Part shown: positions 1 through 11,984 of the stretch, in pieces
Numbering within the stretch: position 1 is the stretch's first letter
Layout: every line of letters begins with the position of its first letter
Made by a program: the position numbers and the translations under genes
The notes under the pieces: generated by a model
Told to the model about the DNA's origin: nothing
Databases searched by the model: none
What the model saw: the letters and a program-made list of their open reading frames with translations, nothing else
DNA from: Litsea cubeba
Lineage: Eukaryota > Streptophyta > Magnoliopsida > Laurales > Lauraceae
Direction of reading: 5' to 3'
NCBI GenBank assembly: GCA_012931725.1
Contig: CM022951.1
Location: forward strand, 24,149,178-24,213,177
Length of the DNA stretch: 64,000 nucleotides

Positions 1-1251
1 TAGCCCGTAAATGTGTGAGAAACCATTCGTAATCGATTTTCAATCAAACTCCTATTTTGGGATTTCAAACCCACGTGATATGACTAGACTATCCCAAGAG
101 TACTAGAAGTGATGTGTTTAGCTTTTGCTAACCTGTATATGTCGACCTGATGTCAATATGTATTTGTGCCCATTGGCACTCCGTTCCTTTACTATGCATA
201 TGATTCGATTTATCGTATTTGACCTATGAGTCGGCACCACTGAGCTTGGACAACCTTGTCGGTTTGATCCACCGACTTGGAGATCCTTCCCCTCCTGATA
301 GTCAGCTACAGTCTGGAATCCGCAGAGTTTTTACCCGGTTCGCTACCGTGGTCCCACAGAGTATATATATATGTATATTATAGTATTTTATCGTTGTCCC
401 TCCTCACCTTGTGCGACTGAGGTCAATGATCCTATAGGGTATGCGCTCTCTTCACTTTAGTGAGAGAGGATGTAGCTTTGTGTGGTTGCCATCTTGACAG
501 TTCCTTATTCTTGGTACCTCTATTGTTTTATATCGTTCATGTCATTATTTAATAAATGATGCATTGTCTTTTATGAAATTCATTATTGATACACAGGTTT
601 TTCTAAACCCTTTTGCAAAGTATCATTGTTTTGTTATTGCCATATCTTTTCACCCACCTGCCAGACCGTCGTATCTGATCCATTTATTTTGGTACTCAGG
701 TCCCGAGCTCATTGCCATCGAGGAGGAGCCTGAGGAGGCGGTCGGTGAACCGCAGCGTGTGATAGAGTGGCAAGCCGACGGTGTCATGTAGACATTCGTT
801 CGGGCTTTGAGGGCGACATGTTTTGGGAACTTATGATAACATCTTTTGGGTTTTATTGGTTGTATGGTCTTTGTTGACCATTATTTTGGGGCAATTAATT
901 AATTGATCTTTTGTATATACAATTAACTTTACTTTTGGGAAAGATGCTTATGATCATTGCTCATTCTGATATCTTGTCATGACAAATATAAATCAGTATT
1001 GTTCATGGAATAGAATAGCACTAATATGATTTGCTACACGCTTCCGCAATCTTGAATATGTGTTTGATATATTTATGTGTGAGATGATGTGTAAAGATAA
1101 TCCTCACCGCGGAACCCTGTGGGAAATCACGTGCATGGATAAATATTCTTTTAATTCCGTGTGCGATTTAGCCAAAGAGATGCACGTGGCGCGGCATCAT
1201 TAGGTCCCGATCCCGGATTTGTATCCCCTGACCCGGTCCGGGGTCGCGACA
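1..1251 (+). repeat. Gypsy-1 5' LTR, last 1.25 kb
   Basis: This stretch matches 10056-11309 almost base for base, with a few substitutions and a length change in a short TA run near 366. It ends in GGGGTCGCGACA just before the primer site, giving the usual CA terminus. It includes the conserved block around 661-790 (a GCCAGACCGTCG motif followed by a GAGGCGGT stretch), which recurs in the related LTR at 11985-17829. The short open frame at 564-791 lies wholly in LTR sequence and I do not regard it as a gene. Confidence 0.95.
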
Positions 1252-1255
1252 GGAC

Positions 1256-1267
1256 TGGTATCAGAGC
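1256..1267 (+). other. Primer binding site, initiator tRNA-Met
   Basis: TGGTATCAGAGC starts four bases after the LTR end. It is the standard complement of the 3' end of plant initiator tRNA-Met and primes minus-strand DNA synthesis. Confidence 0.93.
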
Positions 1268-1414
1268 GGGACATGTTTCAGGCAATTAAAAGAAACTAGA
1301 AATCTTAAGTACGTGGCAAGGATTCGTTAGACTCTCGTTAGATAGAATCGTGTGGGCAATGTATAACCACCCTGTACTTGATTTATATGTGCTAACAATT
1401 TGTTTTGCAGCGTT

Positions 1415-2770
1415 ATGCCACCTCGCAAATGAGCAGCAAACAGTAACCACGTTGCTAGTAACAGTGAGAATACAGGGCCTATTGCAGAGGATACACAGGA
1501 TAGCAACATGCAGAACCAATTCCAACAGATGATGCAGGCTATGTTAGACCAGCAACGTCAGGCCAATGAGAACCAGGCTAGACTCCAAGCACAAGCACAT
1601 GAGACACAGGCCAGATTGCAAGAACAAATGCTTAAGAAATACGAGGATCATGCTAGGGAAATGGCTCAAATGCAAGCACAGTTGTTGGGTGTGCTAGAGA
1701 GGAGACCGGAACCAATCCCAGTTGCACCACCGGGTCCGGTTAACAATAGAGGGAATGATCCTAATGTGTTGTACGAACGGTTCAACAAGAGAGGCCCGAA
1801 GGAATTCATGGGAATAGAGGATCCAATGGCAGCAGATGACTGGTTTGAGCACACAGAGAATATATTTGAGACCTTCACATGTACGGGTGTAGAACGAGTG
1901 CAGCTCGCAGCTTCTATGTTCACGGGTTTAGCAGATATATGGTGGAAGACCATCAAGGCAGAACATAGGACAATAACTGATGCAGAGGCTTGGAATAACT
2001 TCAAGAGACAATTTGGAGAGAAATATGTACCTGCACATGTCAGGAGGCAAAAGGCAGCAGAATTTCAGCAACTTGTGCAAGGGAACATGACAGTCCTTGA
2101 ATACCTCACCAAATTCGAGAGATTGTCAAGGTATGCACCGGAGTTAGTGGACACGGTTGAAAAGAAGATAACCAAGTTCCTTGAGGGACTTCACCCAATC
2201 ATTGAGAGAGATGCTACTGGGGTTGTACCACCCGTCACCTTCGAAGAAGCAGTCAAAAGAGCATACAAATTTGAGAACTTTCATAACAAGATCATCAAGA
2301 ACCAAGGAAAGGGTCAAGGCCACCAGCAACAGAACAATCAGCAAAGAAACAATCAGAATAAGAGGCCAAGACAATAACAGAATGCATAGAATCTAGGGGC
2401 TTGCATCCATTGTGGAAAATATCATGGGAATGCCCAATGCCGTTCTATCACAGGGGCATGTTCTAGATGTGGTTCACTGGATCACCAGATGATGGATTGC
2501 CTAAGGCCAGATAGACAGCAGCAGGGAGTGCAGCGTCAGGCACCACCTCAGAATGCGTTAGTATTCCAAAATCAGGCAAGGCCACTATAGCAACAGGCAC
2601 CACAACAGCAGCATAGGCCACAGCAGCAACAACAGGCCCGTCAGCAAGGGCAAAATCAAAATCAGAATCAGCATCCTCAGAATCAGAACAGGAATGCACA
2701 GCAGGGCAGGCAACCACAGGGACAAAACAGGCCACAACAGAGGGTACAGCTTTATGCTGTCAATAGAGCT
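1415..2770 (+). pseudogene. gag: Gypsy-1 gag (capsid and nucleocapsid), interrupted
   Basis: Structural Gag of the chromovirus. The likely start is the ATG at 1415, whose product begins MPPRK as in related gags; a TGA follows five codons later (1430-1432). From 1508 the frame stays open to 2377. A Q-rich coiled-coil-like N-terminus (1508-1700) leads into the retrotransposon gag domain (about 1780-2250; WWKT and FKRQFGEKYVP motifs). Past stops at 2375 and 2387 the same frame encodes CCHC knuckles around 2400-2510 (CIHCGKYHGNAQC and a second CSRC...H...C) and a Q/N-rich linker to about 2745, with another stop at 2588. All of these stops are explicable as C-to-T changes. This copy cannot make full-length Gag. 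Confidence 0.85.
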
Positions 2771-3761
2771 GATGCAGAGGCGGAAGGCAATGTAGTGGAA
2801 GGTACACTTCTCGTCTGTAGTTTTGATGCTAGGGTTTTGTTTGACCCTGGCTCTACTCACTCATTCCTATCTCCAAAATTTGCTAAGTTGATTGATATGC
2901 ATGCTAGAGAGTTGAGTTTCATTTTGACTATGGCTACCCCTTTAGGTAAGGAAGTTGTTTGGAGAACTTTTTACCCTAGTTGTTCAGTTATGATAGGAGA
3001 AGTAGTATTACCGGCAGATCTCATTTTATTGGAGATGCAGGATTTTGATGTCATCCTAGGGATGGATTGGTTAGCAAGATACCATGCTACTATGGATTGT
3101 TTCCATAAGACCCTAACTTTTAAGTTAGAGGAGACCCAAGCAGGGGTGTTGTTTCAGGGAGAGAGGAGTAGTTCTGGTGCAGGGTATATTTCAGCATTGA
3201 AGGCTGATAGACTTCTAAGAAGTGGTTGTGAGGGTTATTTGGCATTTATCATGGAGGATAAACGGTCCCAAGGGGTGGAGGAGATCCCAATTATTTGTGA
3301 GTTTCCGGATGTTTTCCCGGAGGAGATACCAGGATTGCCACCCATTAGAGAGATAGACTTCACTATTGAGTTGTTACCCGGGACCGCTCCGATATCTATT
3401 GCACCTTACAGAATGGCTCCGGCAGAATTAGGAGAGTTGAAGATACAACTGCAAGAACTTTTGGACAAAGGTTTTGTGAGACCTAGTGTGTCACCGTGGG
3501 GAGCACCAGTTTTGTTTATGAAGAAGAAAGATGGTTTTATGAGAATGTGTATTGACTATAGGAGATTGAACCAAGTGACCATCAAAAATAAGTATCCATT
3601 ACGAAGGATAGATGAATTGTTCGATCAGTTGCAAGGAGCTGCTTACTTTTTGAAAATTGACTTGAGGTCTGGTTACCATCAGTTGAGAGTCAGAGAGTCA
3701 GATGTACCAAAAATAGCCTTTCAGACAAGGTATGGACACTATGAGTTTCTAGTGATGCCAT
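2771..3761 (+). pseudogene. pol: Gypsy-1 pol, part 1: aspartic protease and N-terminal RT
   Basis: Same frame as gag, open from 2795. The protease has the active-site motif DPGSTHSF near 2853 and an ILGMDWLARY block near 3055. After a linker the RT domain begins around 3400 and includes GFVRPSVSPWGAPVLF, MCIDYRRLN and LKIDLRSGYHQLR. RT is broken off at 3761, right after the VMP motif, by the solo LTR inserted at 3762-5785. Open frame runs on only to 3787, inside the LTR. The catalytic IDD motif lies beyond the insertion. Confidence 0.9.
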
Positions 3762-5785
3762 TGAAAGAAACTGCGATTCAGATCTGAACATCACTAAGGA
3801 AGGACATCCATGGCTGATTTGTATCAAAACAGGTTTTAAAAAATCTGGTCTTGGCAGCATAAATCAGCCATGTTGATCGCTTAATAACTCCATGAATTCA
3901 TGACCAACAAGTGTATAATTAAAGGAGATTCAAGAAGACTATTACCTTGAAGATTTGTAGACTTCAAATCTCTGAAATAATAGATCCAAAGGGCCGAACT
4001 CAGACTTGCAATTAGCAAACAACTTGCTGGAATTTTCTGCAGTAGAGTTGCTTTTGATCTTCTTCTCTATCTCACTTCCAAATCTGATTGGCTAAGATGG
4101 TGGGATCTTAATCTGGATTTCTAGATGGGATTTGAGAACCTTTTTCTATGGAAAAAATCTCAGACCTTGAACTATCTTCAAAGAAGAAGAAAGGGGGCTG
4201 GACGTGTGGGATGGGGATCTTCTTAGTGTTGGACGTCCAAGGGGGGAAGCCTCCTCCTTTTTTATAGAAACTTTGGAATTGCTTTCCTAAAAAGTCATCT
4301 CTTCTAATTCTCATAGATGTCCTAAAAGGAAAGTATAATCTAAAGACTTATTTCCTTTTAGAAACACTCCAATTAAAAAAGAAAACTAAAGGAACATTCC
4401 ATAAACTTTGGCAATTAGTAATCCTAGTTGCACAACACTTACTAATTTAAGTTTCTAATTAAAAAAGGAAACTTTCTTATAGGAATACTAATCCAAAGAG
4501 GAGTCCAACCTTCCAAGTAGAGAGACCTACTCAAAATTGGAAACCTTACCCATGGAATTCCCATTATGGACGTCCCACATACTAATGCACACCATGGCCC
4601 ACAAATAATTTATCTAGAATTAAATTCATGTATGCCATCAAAGGCCTATTTGAATTTAAACTCAAAATTATTTTTCCACCAAAATAATTCAACCATATGT
4701 TATCTAAACAATTTAGGAAACCATGCCAATCTTGGAAAGTGACTAGAGAAGGGACCAAAAGACATATTTGCCCTTGGCTCCCAAAATGACCAAAATGTCC
4801 ATGCTAAACCCATAGCAACCTAAAGACCATTTTAACCTTAACTCATTCCACTAAAGAGTTATGGTTGAACTCCAGGGACAAATATTTAATATGATATTAA
4901 GCTCGTCAGAAAGTGACAGTTGTCTTCAACCTACTAAGTGTAATGACCTGAATGCCCCTCTATGTAATGTCCATAATCAAGTCAGGTTATCCAATATACT
5001 ATCAACCTTCTCGATTACATCTAAACCTAAGAACTTCGTATCCTTAACTTAATCATCATCCGGATATCATTCTCTTGGTCCAGGGAGCGACCCACAAGTT
5101 CAATATCCATATGGATCATCCATATACTAAGATCTTAGATTTTGATGATTAATCGGATAATTCTAAGGGGACGATCATTCCATCATTAGATGGCATAGAT
5201 TCTTTATTGCATCTGCACGTCCCAACTGATCAAGTCCGAGTACCCAAAACACAGAGCTGTTGACCCATGAAAAGAATCTCACCCATAGTGAATTAAAGCA
5301 CAAGAACTTGACTTCGTCAGTTCATCCACAAATGCTCAAGATTAAGAGCACTGGTCACTCAGTAGCATGAGGCGACTTGATCTCTCTCAGTGATAGTACT
5401 ATTTTAGAGATCACACCTACCATGGTCCTGTTCAATGCATTGCATATGCACTAATGAGATAAATCTGGGAAAGTCCTCCCATGACTTAGGTAAGTCATCA
5501 TGAATACAGGAGAGTCTCTCACTATAACTTATACCAAGATGAAGTGCCCAGCTCCATCTCTTAGTTATGAACAAATATGTTGTTTCCAGTGTCCATGAAT
5601 TAGACCTATCTGTGTGTAGACACTACACACCTAATTCATTTACTAGAAACAATGGGCCTTACACAACCATACATATATACATGTTTAAAGAGAAAAGAGT
5701 CATTCCATTAAATAACCAGTAAATACCCAGTAACAAAAGATGAGAGTGCAGCTAGTGGGCTTTGGGGCATACACCAATCCCAACA
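3762..5785 (-). repeat. Solo LTR (2024 bp) inserted in the Gypsy-1 RT gene
   Basis: The block starts TGAAAG and ends CCCAACA and is flanked by a perfect 5-bp duplication GCCAT (3757-3761 and 5786-5790). Removing it with one duplication rejoins the RT frame. It has no primer site, polypurine tract or coding sequence. In minus orientation it starts TGTTGGGATTGGTG, a typical copia-like start, and has a TATA-like CTATAAAAAAGG near 4256, hence my strand call. No sibling copy is present here, so the parent family is unknown. Short open frames inside (for example 4861-5052) show no recognisable protein. Confidence 0.88.
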
Positions 5786-6900
5786 GCCATTTGGTTTGAC
5801 TAATGCACCGGCAGTTTTCATTGCATTAATGAACAAGATATTTGCAGAGTATTTGGATCAGTTCACAGTAGTGTTTATCGATGATATTTTGGTGTATTCC
5901 AAGACCAAAGAAGAGCATGAAGAACATTTGAGGATAGCACTCCAGCTTTTGAGGGAGAACAAGTTGTTTGCAAAACTTAGCAAGTGTGAATTTTGGTTGG
6001 ACCAAGTCACATTTTTGGGTCATATCATCTCCAAGGAAGGATTATCAGTGGACCTGTCCAAGATTGAGGCAGTTATGAGTTGGGACAGACCGAAGAATGC
6101 ATCAGAGATCAGGAATTTTCTTGGGTTGGCAGGATATTATCGGAGGTTTGTGCAATGATTTTCGTCGATTGCGTCACCTTTGACGAAGTTGACTAGGAAA
6201 AACACACCATATGTATGGACAGACAAGTGTGAAGCTAGTTTCCAAGAGCTGAAGAAGAGATTGACTACAGCTCCAGTCCTTACTCTGCCATCAGGGAGCG
6301 GCGGTTTCACCATTTTTACCGATACTTCCAATGTTGGACTCGGATGTGTTCTAATGCAAGATGGGAAGGTAGTTGCATATGGATCCCGACAGTTGAAAGA
6401 TCATGAGAAGAATTATGCAACACATGACCTCGAGTTGGCAGCAGTTGTTTTAGCTTTGAAGATGTGGAGACACTACCTCTATGGAGAGAAGCTTTAGGTT
6501 CACTCCGACCACCATAGTCTACAGTACTTGTTTTCTCAGAAGGAGTTGAACATGAGGCAGAGAAGATGGATGGAATATATCAAGGACTACGATTTTCCGA
6601 TCAAGTATCACCCGGGGAAAGCGAATGTAGTTGCAGATGCCTTGAGCAGGAAGTTAGTTAGCATGGCCAGTCTTCGGGGGACTTATGTGGTACAACAGTT
6701 AGAAGAGTTGGGAGTAGATTTTCAGCCACTAAGGGAGGGTGTCATGTTGGCAAACATGTCAGTGTCAGAGCCTTCTTTCATTCAAAAGATCAAAGAAAAT
6801 CAGTTGCAAGACCCAGAGTTGGCTAAGATTTCCGAGCATATAGCAGATCGTCCGGATTTTCGTGTTGTTGATGGAGTTTTGTACTATCGAGACCGTTTAT
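5786..6900 (+). pseudogene. pol: Gypsy-1 pol, part 2: C-terminal RT and RNase H
   Basis: Continues RT directly after the duplicated GCCAT: FGLTNAPAVF, then the catalytic VFIDDILVYSKTKEEH near 5875, then the FLGLAGYYRRFV block. An in-frame TGA at 6156 interrupts the connection to RNase H. RNase H (about 6300-6600) shows FTIFTDTS, a conserved LELAAVVLALK segment and HPGKANVVADALSR; a TAG at 6495 falls in the middle. A one-base frameshift near 6897 separates it from the integrase frame. Confidence 0.9.
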
Positions 6901-8243
6901 GTTACCTAACTTGGAGGACTTGAGGAATGATATCATGACTGAGGCTCACAATACTAAGTATTCTATCCATCCGGGCAGTACGAAGATGTACCAGAATTTG
7001 AAGGGCAGATTTTGGTGGAATAACATGAAGAGAGAGATAGCAGCTTTCGTCTCTCGATGTATGACATGTCAGTTGATCAAGGCAGAACATCAGAAGCCTC
7101 CAGGGTTCCTATGGCCATTAGAGATTCCGAAATGGAAATGGGAGCACATTATTATGGATTTCATCTCGGGTTTACCGAAGACTAGTAAAGGCAATGATGC
7201 TATTTGGGTCATAGTGGACCGTCTCACCAAGTCAGCTCATTTCCTACCGATGAAGACTAGGAAGAAGATGCATATGTTACCTTTGGCACAGTTGTTTGTC
7301 ACAGAGATCGTCAGTCGACATGGAAAGCCAGTTTCCATCACATCCAATAGAGACAGCAGATTTGTCTCGAGATTTTGGAAGACATTGCATGAGTCTATGG
7401 GTACGAAGTTACAGTTCAGCACAGCCTATCACCCACAGACCGATGGTCAGTCAGAGAGGACAATACAGACACTTGAGGACATGCTTCGAGCTTATGTGTT
7501 AGATTTCAAGACTCAGTGGGATGAAGCCTTACCGTTGTGTGAGTTCACTTACAACAATAGTTTCCACTTGAGTATTGGTATGGCGCCTTTTGAGGCTTTG
7601 TATGGCAGAAGGTGTAGGACACCTGTTTGTTGGGAAGAAGTTGGCACTCGCAGTTTCCATGGACCGACTATTGTTAGTGAGACAAGTAACAAGGTCAAGT
7701 TGATCCAAGAACGTCTGAAAGTGGCCCAGAGTAGGCAGAAGAGGTATCCAGACTCTCACATAAGGGATTTACAATTCAAAGAAGGAGATAAGGTTTTCTT
7801 GAAAGTGTCACCTACTCGTGGAACTTTGAGGTTTGGACAGAAGGGTAAGCTATCTCGGAGGTACATTGGACCGTATGACATTGTGAGTAAGATTAGTGAT
7901 GTGGCTTACAGATTAGCCTTACCACCTGAACTTTCCGGTATACACAATGTTTTTCATGTGTCTATGTTGAAGAAGTATGTCCCTGACAGACTACACATAC
8001 TCCGTTATGAGCCGTTGGAAATCCGAGAAGATGCTACATATGTTGAGAAGCCTAAACAGATTATTGACACCAAGGAACAAGATCGAGTTGAGAACTCGGA
8101 CTATTCAGTGGGTCAAGATGCTTTGGGAGAATCATGGACCGGAAGAAGCAACTTGGGGATTGCGGGATCAAGTTCAGAAGAAGTACCCACATCTCCTACC
8201 GGAGGTGAGTTTTAATTTCCATTTGGAGGACCAAATGTCCTAA
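6899..8243 (+). pseudogene. int: Gypsy-1 integrase and chromodomain
   Basis: Integrase with the HHCC zinc motif (HNTKYSIHPG ... CMTCQ, about 6945-7080), the core (IIMDFISGLP; NRDSRF; HPQTDGQSERTIQ) and a GPY/F-type tail (GKLSRRYIGPYDIV). The position equivalent to the second catalytic aspartate of the D,D,E triad, normally SDRDSRF in this family, reads SNRDSRF, so the enzyme should be dead. The tail is a chromodomain split between two frames near 8075: IIDTKEQ in the first and LRTRTIQWVKMLWENHG...EATW in the second, ending at the TAA at 8241. Chromodomains at this position are thought to steer insertion into heterochromatin. Confidence 0.9.
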
Positions 8244-8254
8244 GGGGTGGAGGA
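8242..8254 (+). other. Gypsy-1 polypurine tract
   Basis: AAGGGGTGGAGGA lies directly against the 3' LTR and overlaps the stop codon of the chromodomain frame. It primes plus-strand DNA synthesis. Confidence 0.8.
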
Positions 8255-8760
8255 TGTAAGACCCCGACCCGAGAGACCCCGATTAGAATTAATTAAGTCG
8301 TGCTTTAGATTTATGTGTGTTTAGTGATTTTTGGATTAGTTTGGGATTGGAATAGTTTTTATAATAACTTTGGGGAATTTTGAGAGCCTTTTTACTTGTG
8401 GGACCCTTTGGGGGTTCTTGTTACGAATTGTGTGAGATTGGGGGTTTACCCATGATTTCCAAAAATTATGTTTTTAACCCCATTGGACTTATCTTGTTAA
8501 TCCCTACAACTTTCATGTTGACATCGTTTCTGTTCGAGGACCCTAAACCCAACTTTTCACAATTTGAGGGCAAAATGATCTTTTTACCCAAAATCTGGAC
8601 ACTAATTTTGATGTCACCAAAACGCGCAAAATATATAGTTTTTGGAAACTAGAAATTTCGCCGATCAACTTTGTCTTCTTCGTCGAATCCGTTTGAAGCC
8701 CCAAAAGCCATGTTTTTAGCCCGACAAGTCTTTTAAGTTGTGGGCCCCATCCCCACTTGC

Positions 8761-8770
8761 TATATAATAA
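8761..8770 (+). promoter_or_regulatory. Gypsy-1 LTR TATA box
   Basis: TATATAATAA lies 507 bp into the LTR, before a C/T-rich leader-like stretch. It is the best candidate core promoter for element transcription. If used, the palindrome cluster at 9639-9775 would lie in the transcribed part of the LTR. Confidence 0.6.
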
Positions 8771-9638
8771 GAACTCTCTTCCCATTCTTCCTTTCCTTGC
8801 TACTTTTCTTGTGAAGAAACCCTTGTTCCAGCCCTAGGGTTTTCCCTTGCCTTCTTCTTGCTTCTTCATCTTCAATCCACCACCAAGCTATTGCTAATGG
8901 AAAAATGGAGATTACAATATTCTTCCTCATCTTGAAGGCTCACCATTGATACAATTTGTAAAGAAATCCACCCATGTTAGAGCAACCTTTGAGTTAGTTT
9001 TGGCCATTTGAAACTTGCCCAAGTAAGTAATCCTCCCAATCTTCTAGATTCTTACTCTCCTAGCCCAAGGGAGATTTAATCTTGGCTATTGCAAGTTTTC
9101 CCTTTCTATTATTTGGTTTTGATGGTTTTAGGGTTTGGATTTGGGGGTTTTTGTGTAGATTTGGTATCTTGGCTTGGAGAGGTGTTTGAGGCTTGATTTT
9201 CTTAGCTTTGGACCTAAGGCAAGTGGATGAATGGATTAATTTCATGTTTTCTTGCTATTAAAAATTTGAACTCTCATTCATTGCTTTCACCTAACTTATC
9301 TTATGAGTTTTCATGATTTTGGGAATCTGCATAATGATAGGCTACTGTCTATTAATGGTCCTTTTGGAAAACATGTGTATTATTGTTTTGTTTATAGATC
9401 ACTTGTGTTCATTTATGAGCTTTTATTAAGGGAGTTGCCTTGCTTTGAATGAGGTGGAAGTGATGGAGAAGTTATGATTTGTGGGAGTGGTTGTTAGAGG
9501 ATTTAATGATGGATTGGATGGGGTTTTAAAGAGGTTTGAGAGACCCTCAAATGTATGATTAATGGGTGCTAAAAAGGGGATGAAAGGAAGGAAAGAAGAA
9601 GGGTCGGACTATGCACAGAAATCAGTTTCTGGACAGTT

Positions 9639-9775
9639 CGCTCGAGCGACCATGACACGTCGCTCGAGCGAACCCGTCACAGAACTTTTTTCGCCCGAGC
9701 GAACCTTAAGTACGCTCGAGCGAACCCCAAACAGAGAGCTGTTCGCCCGAGCGAACCTCCCAGTTCGCTCGAGCG
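9639..9775 (+). repeat. Cluster of six CGCTCGAGCG-type palindromes
   Basis: Ten-base palindromes start at 9639, 9661, 9692, 9713, 9744 and 9766. Four are exact CGCTCGAGCG and two are CGCCCGAGCG. Spacings are 22, 31, 21, 31 and 22 bp, so they form three pairs. The last lies in a perfect 20-bp palindrome, CAGTTCGCTCGAGCGAACTG. Function unknown. Confidence 0.9.
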
Positions 9776-11309
9776 AACTGTGTGTCCTGTGTGGGTCAAT
9801 ACTTAAGGATCTGAAACTTTGTTTTAGGCTTGGGGAGGTATTGTTGGAGCCCCAATGCTATGTAAGGACTTGTAAGGCGTTGTATGAAGTCCGGAGGAAG
9901 GAGAAACCTCATCATGGAGATTCCATGAGGTTTTCTAGATTGGCCAATGTGTATAAGGACTCGGAATGTCCCTAACTCTTAAAGAGTACCAAATTACATC
10001 ATGACCGACATACGGGACCCTATTCACACTGATTCAATTCTAGGAACCTCATTGCTTAGCCCGTAAATGTGTGAGAAACCATTCGTAATCGATTTTCAAT
10101 CAAACTCCTATTTTGGGATTTCAAACCCACGTGATATGACTAGACTATCCCAAGAGTACTAGAAGTGATGTGTTTAGCTTTTGCTAACCTGTATATGTCG
10201 ACCTGATGTCAATATGTATTTGTGCCCATTGGCACTCCGTTCCTTTACTATGCATATGATTCGATTTATCGTATTTGACCTATGAGTCGGCACCACTGAG
10301 CTTGGACAACCTTGTCGGTTTGATCCACCGACTTGGAGATCCTTCCCCTCCTGATAGTCAGCTGCAGTCTGGAATCCGCAGAGTTTTTACCCGGTTCGCT
10401 ACCGTGGTCCCACAGAGTATATATATATATGTATATTATAGTATTTTATCGTTGTCCCTCCTCACCTTGTGCGACTGAGGTCAATGATCCTGTAGGGTAT
10501 GCGCTCTCTTCACTTTAGTGAGAGAAGATGTAGCTTTGTGTGGTTGCCATCTTGACAGTTCCTTATTTTTGGTACCTCTATTGTTTTATATCGTTCATGT
10601 CATTATTTAATAAATGGTGCATTGTCTTTTATGAAATTCATTATTTATACACAGGTTTTTCTAAACCCTTCTGCAAAGTATCATTGTTTTGTTATTGCCA
10701 TGTCTTTTCACCCACCTGCCAGACCGTCGTGTCTGATCCATTTATTTTGGTACTCAGGTCCCGAGCTCATTGCCATCGATGAGGAGCCTGAGGAGGCGGT
10801 CGGTGAACCGCAGCGGGTGATAGAGTGGCAAGCCGACGATGTCATGTAGACATTCGTTCGGGCTTTGAGGACGACATGTTTTGGGAACTTATGATAACAT
10901 CTCTTGGGTTTTATTGGTTGTATGGTCTTTGTTGACCATTATTTTGGGGCAATTAATTAACTGATCTTTTGTATATACAATTAACTTTACTTTTGGGAAA
11001 CATGCTTATGATCATTGCTCATTCTGATATCTTGTCATGACAAATATAAATCAGTATTGTTCATGGAATGGAATAGCACTAATATGATTTGCTACACGCT
11101 TCCGCAATCTTGAATATGTGTTTGATATGTTTATGTGTGAGATGATGTGTAAAGATAATCCTCACCGCGGAACCCTGTGGGAAATCACGTGCACGGATAA
11201 ATGTTCTTTTAATTCCGTGTGCGATTTAGCCAAAGAGATGCACGTGGCGTGGCATCATTAGGTCCCGATCCCGGATTTGTATCCCTTGACCCGGTCCGGG
11301 GTCGCGACA

Positions 11310-11984
11310 TCGTGGAGCTGTATTCTTCACACTTTGCCCTTGCTTCCTAGGGCAATCCTTGACTTGGTGGCCTTGCAGACCACACTCAAAACATGTTGTT
11401 AATACTACCCTACAATCTGACGACAGATGACCCTTACCACAGTGGATACATGCCGATCTCCTCCCTTGTTCTGACCGAGGCCTCTTGGCCTGCTGCTGAT
11501 ATTGTTGCTGTGAACGTTGTTAATACTATTGCTGTGGGCGTTGCTGGTATTGCTGCTGATATCCTGTAGTATGACTCTTGTCCTGAGTCTGAGTCTGCCT
11601 AAGGTTCTGATTGTAACGGGCTTTCTCCTTGATGAACTCCTCAGCCTAGTAAGCCGGCTTGAGGTTTTCCTCATAGGTGGCCAAAGTAATGCTGATCACC
11701 ATTTCTTTGTTGTTGGGGTTCAGTCCCCTAATAAACCTCATAACCTTATCCTCTTCGGTCTTCACTAGAGATGGTGCAAACCGGGATAGGTTAGTGAACC
11801 GTTGTTCGTAAACATGAACTGAGTCTTCTCCCTGCTGAAGGGTCTCAAACTCTGCTATCTTCAGTGTTGTAATGTGGGAAGGAATAAACTTAGTACGAAA
11901 CAACGTACTAAAAGATGTCCATGCAATCTCATCCCCAACTAAAGGAGTCTTGACTGATTTCCACCACATTTCTGCCGCGCTTTG
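11310..11984 (-). pseudogene. gag: Gypsy-2 gag, C-terminal two thirds
   Basis: Read on the minus strand from 11984: AAEMWWKS, then FRTKFIPSHI, EFETLQQG, YEQRFTNLSRFAP and FIRGLNP, the core of the retrotransposon gag domain (11984 to about 11660). A stop and frame changes follow, then a Q-rich linker and two CCHC zinc knuckles, CIHCGKGHLSSDC and CFECGLQGHQVKDC (about 11460-11370). The sequence ends where the 3' LTR of Gypsy-1 abuts at 11309/11310. It continues the gag start at 17830-18201; the two halves are separated only by the 11985-17829 insertion. Several lesions make it non-functional. Confidence 0.85.

Larger units (their letters stand above)
1..11309 (+). mobile_element. Gypsy-1: Ty3/gypsy chromovirus, Tekay/Del-type, 5' end outside window
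   Basis: LTR retrotransposon in the order LTR (partial), tRNA-Met primer site, gag, protease, RT, RNase H, integrase, chromodomain, polypurine tract, LTR. The 3-kb LTR and a chromodomain-like C-terminus behind the integrase indicate a chromovirus, most like the Tekay/Del lineage; the lineage is an inference. The coding region lies mainly in one frame. It is broken by in-frame stops (1430, 2375, 2387, 2588, 6156, 6495), frameshifts near 6897 and 8075, and a solo LTR in RT. The visible LTR parts are very similar, so the insertion is not ancient, yet this copy cannot encode its own proteins. Its right end sits inside the gag of Gypsy-2, so it inserted after Gypsy-2. Its target-site duplication cannot be checked because the left end is missing. 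Confidence 0.9.
8255..11309 (+). repeat. Gypsy-1 3' LTR, 3055 bp
   Basis: Runs from TGTAAGACCCCGACCC after the polypurine tract to GGGGTCGCGACA at 11309, where Gypsy-2 gag sequence resumes. Its last 1254 bp repeat 1-1251. Notable contents are a TATA box at 8761, a cluster of six CGCTCGAGCG-type palindromes at 9639-9775, and the U5 block with the GCCAGACCGTCG motif. Start, end and internal blocks are homologous to the solo LTR at 11985-17829, so the two families are related. Confidence 0.95.

Noticed and set aside
564..791. 75-codon frame conserved at 10622-10849
   Set aside because: Both copies are LTR sequence of the same element, so conservation is expected without coding.
1256..1267. tRNA gene signal at the TGGTATCAGAGC sites (1256, 18346, 43672)
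   Set aside because: Only the short primer match is present, with no tRNA body; position next to LTR ends explains it.
9639..9775. Regularly spaced palindromic repeats as a CRISPR array
   Set aside because: The context is a plant LTR, the repeats are 10 bp with unequal spacing, and no cas genes are present.
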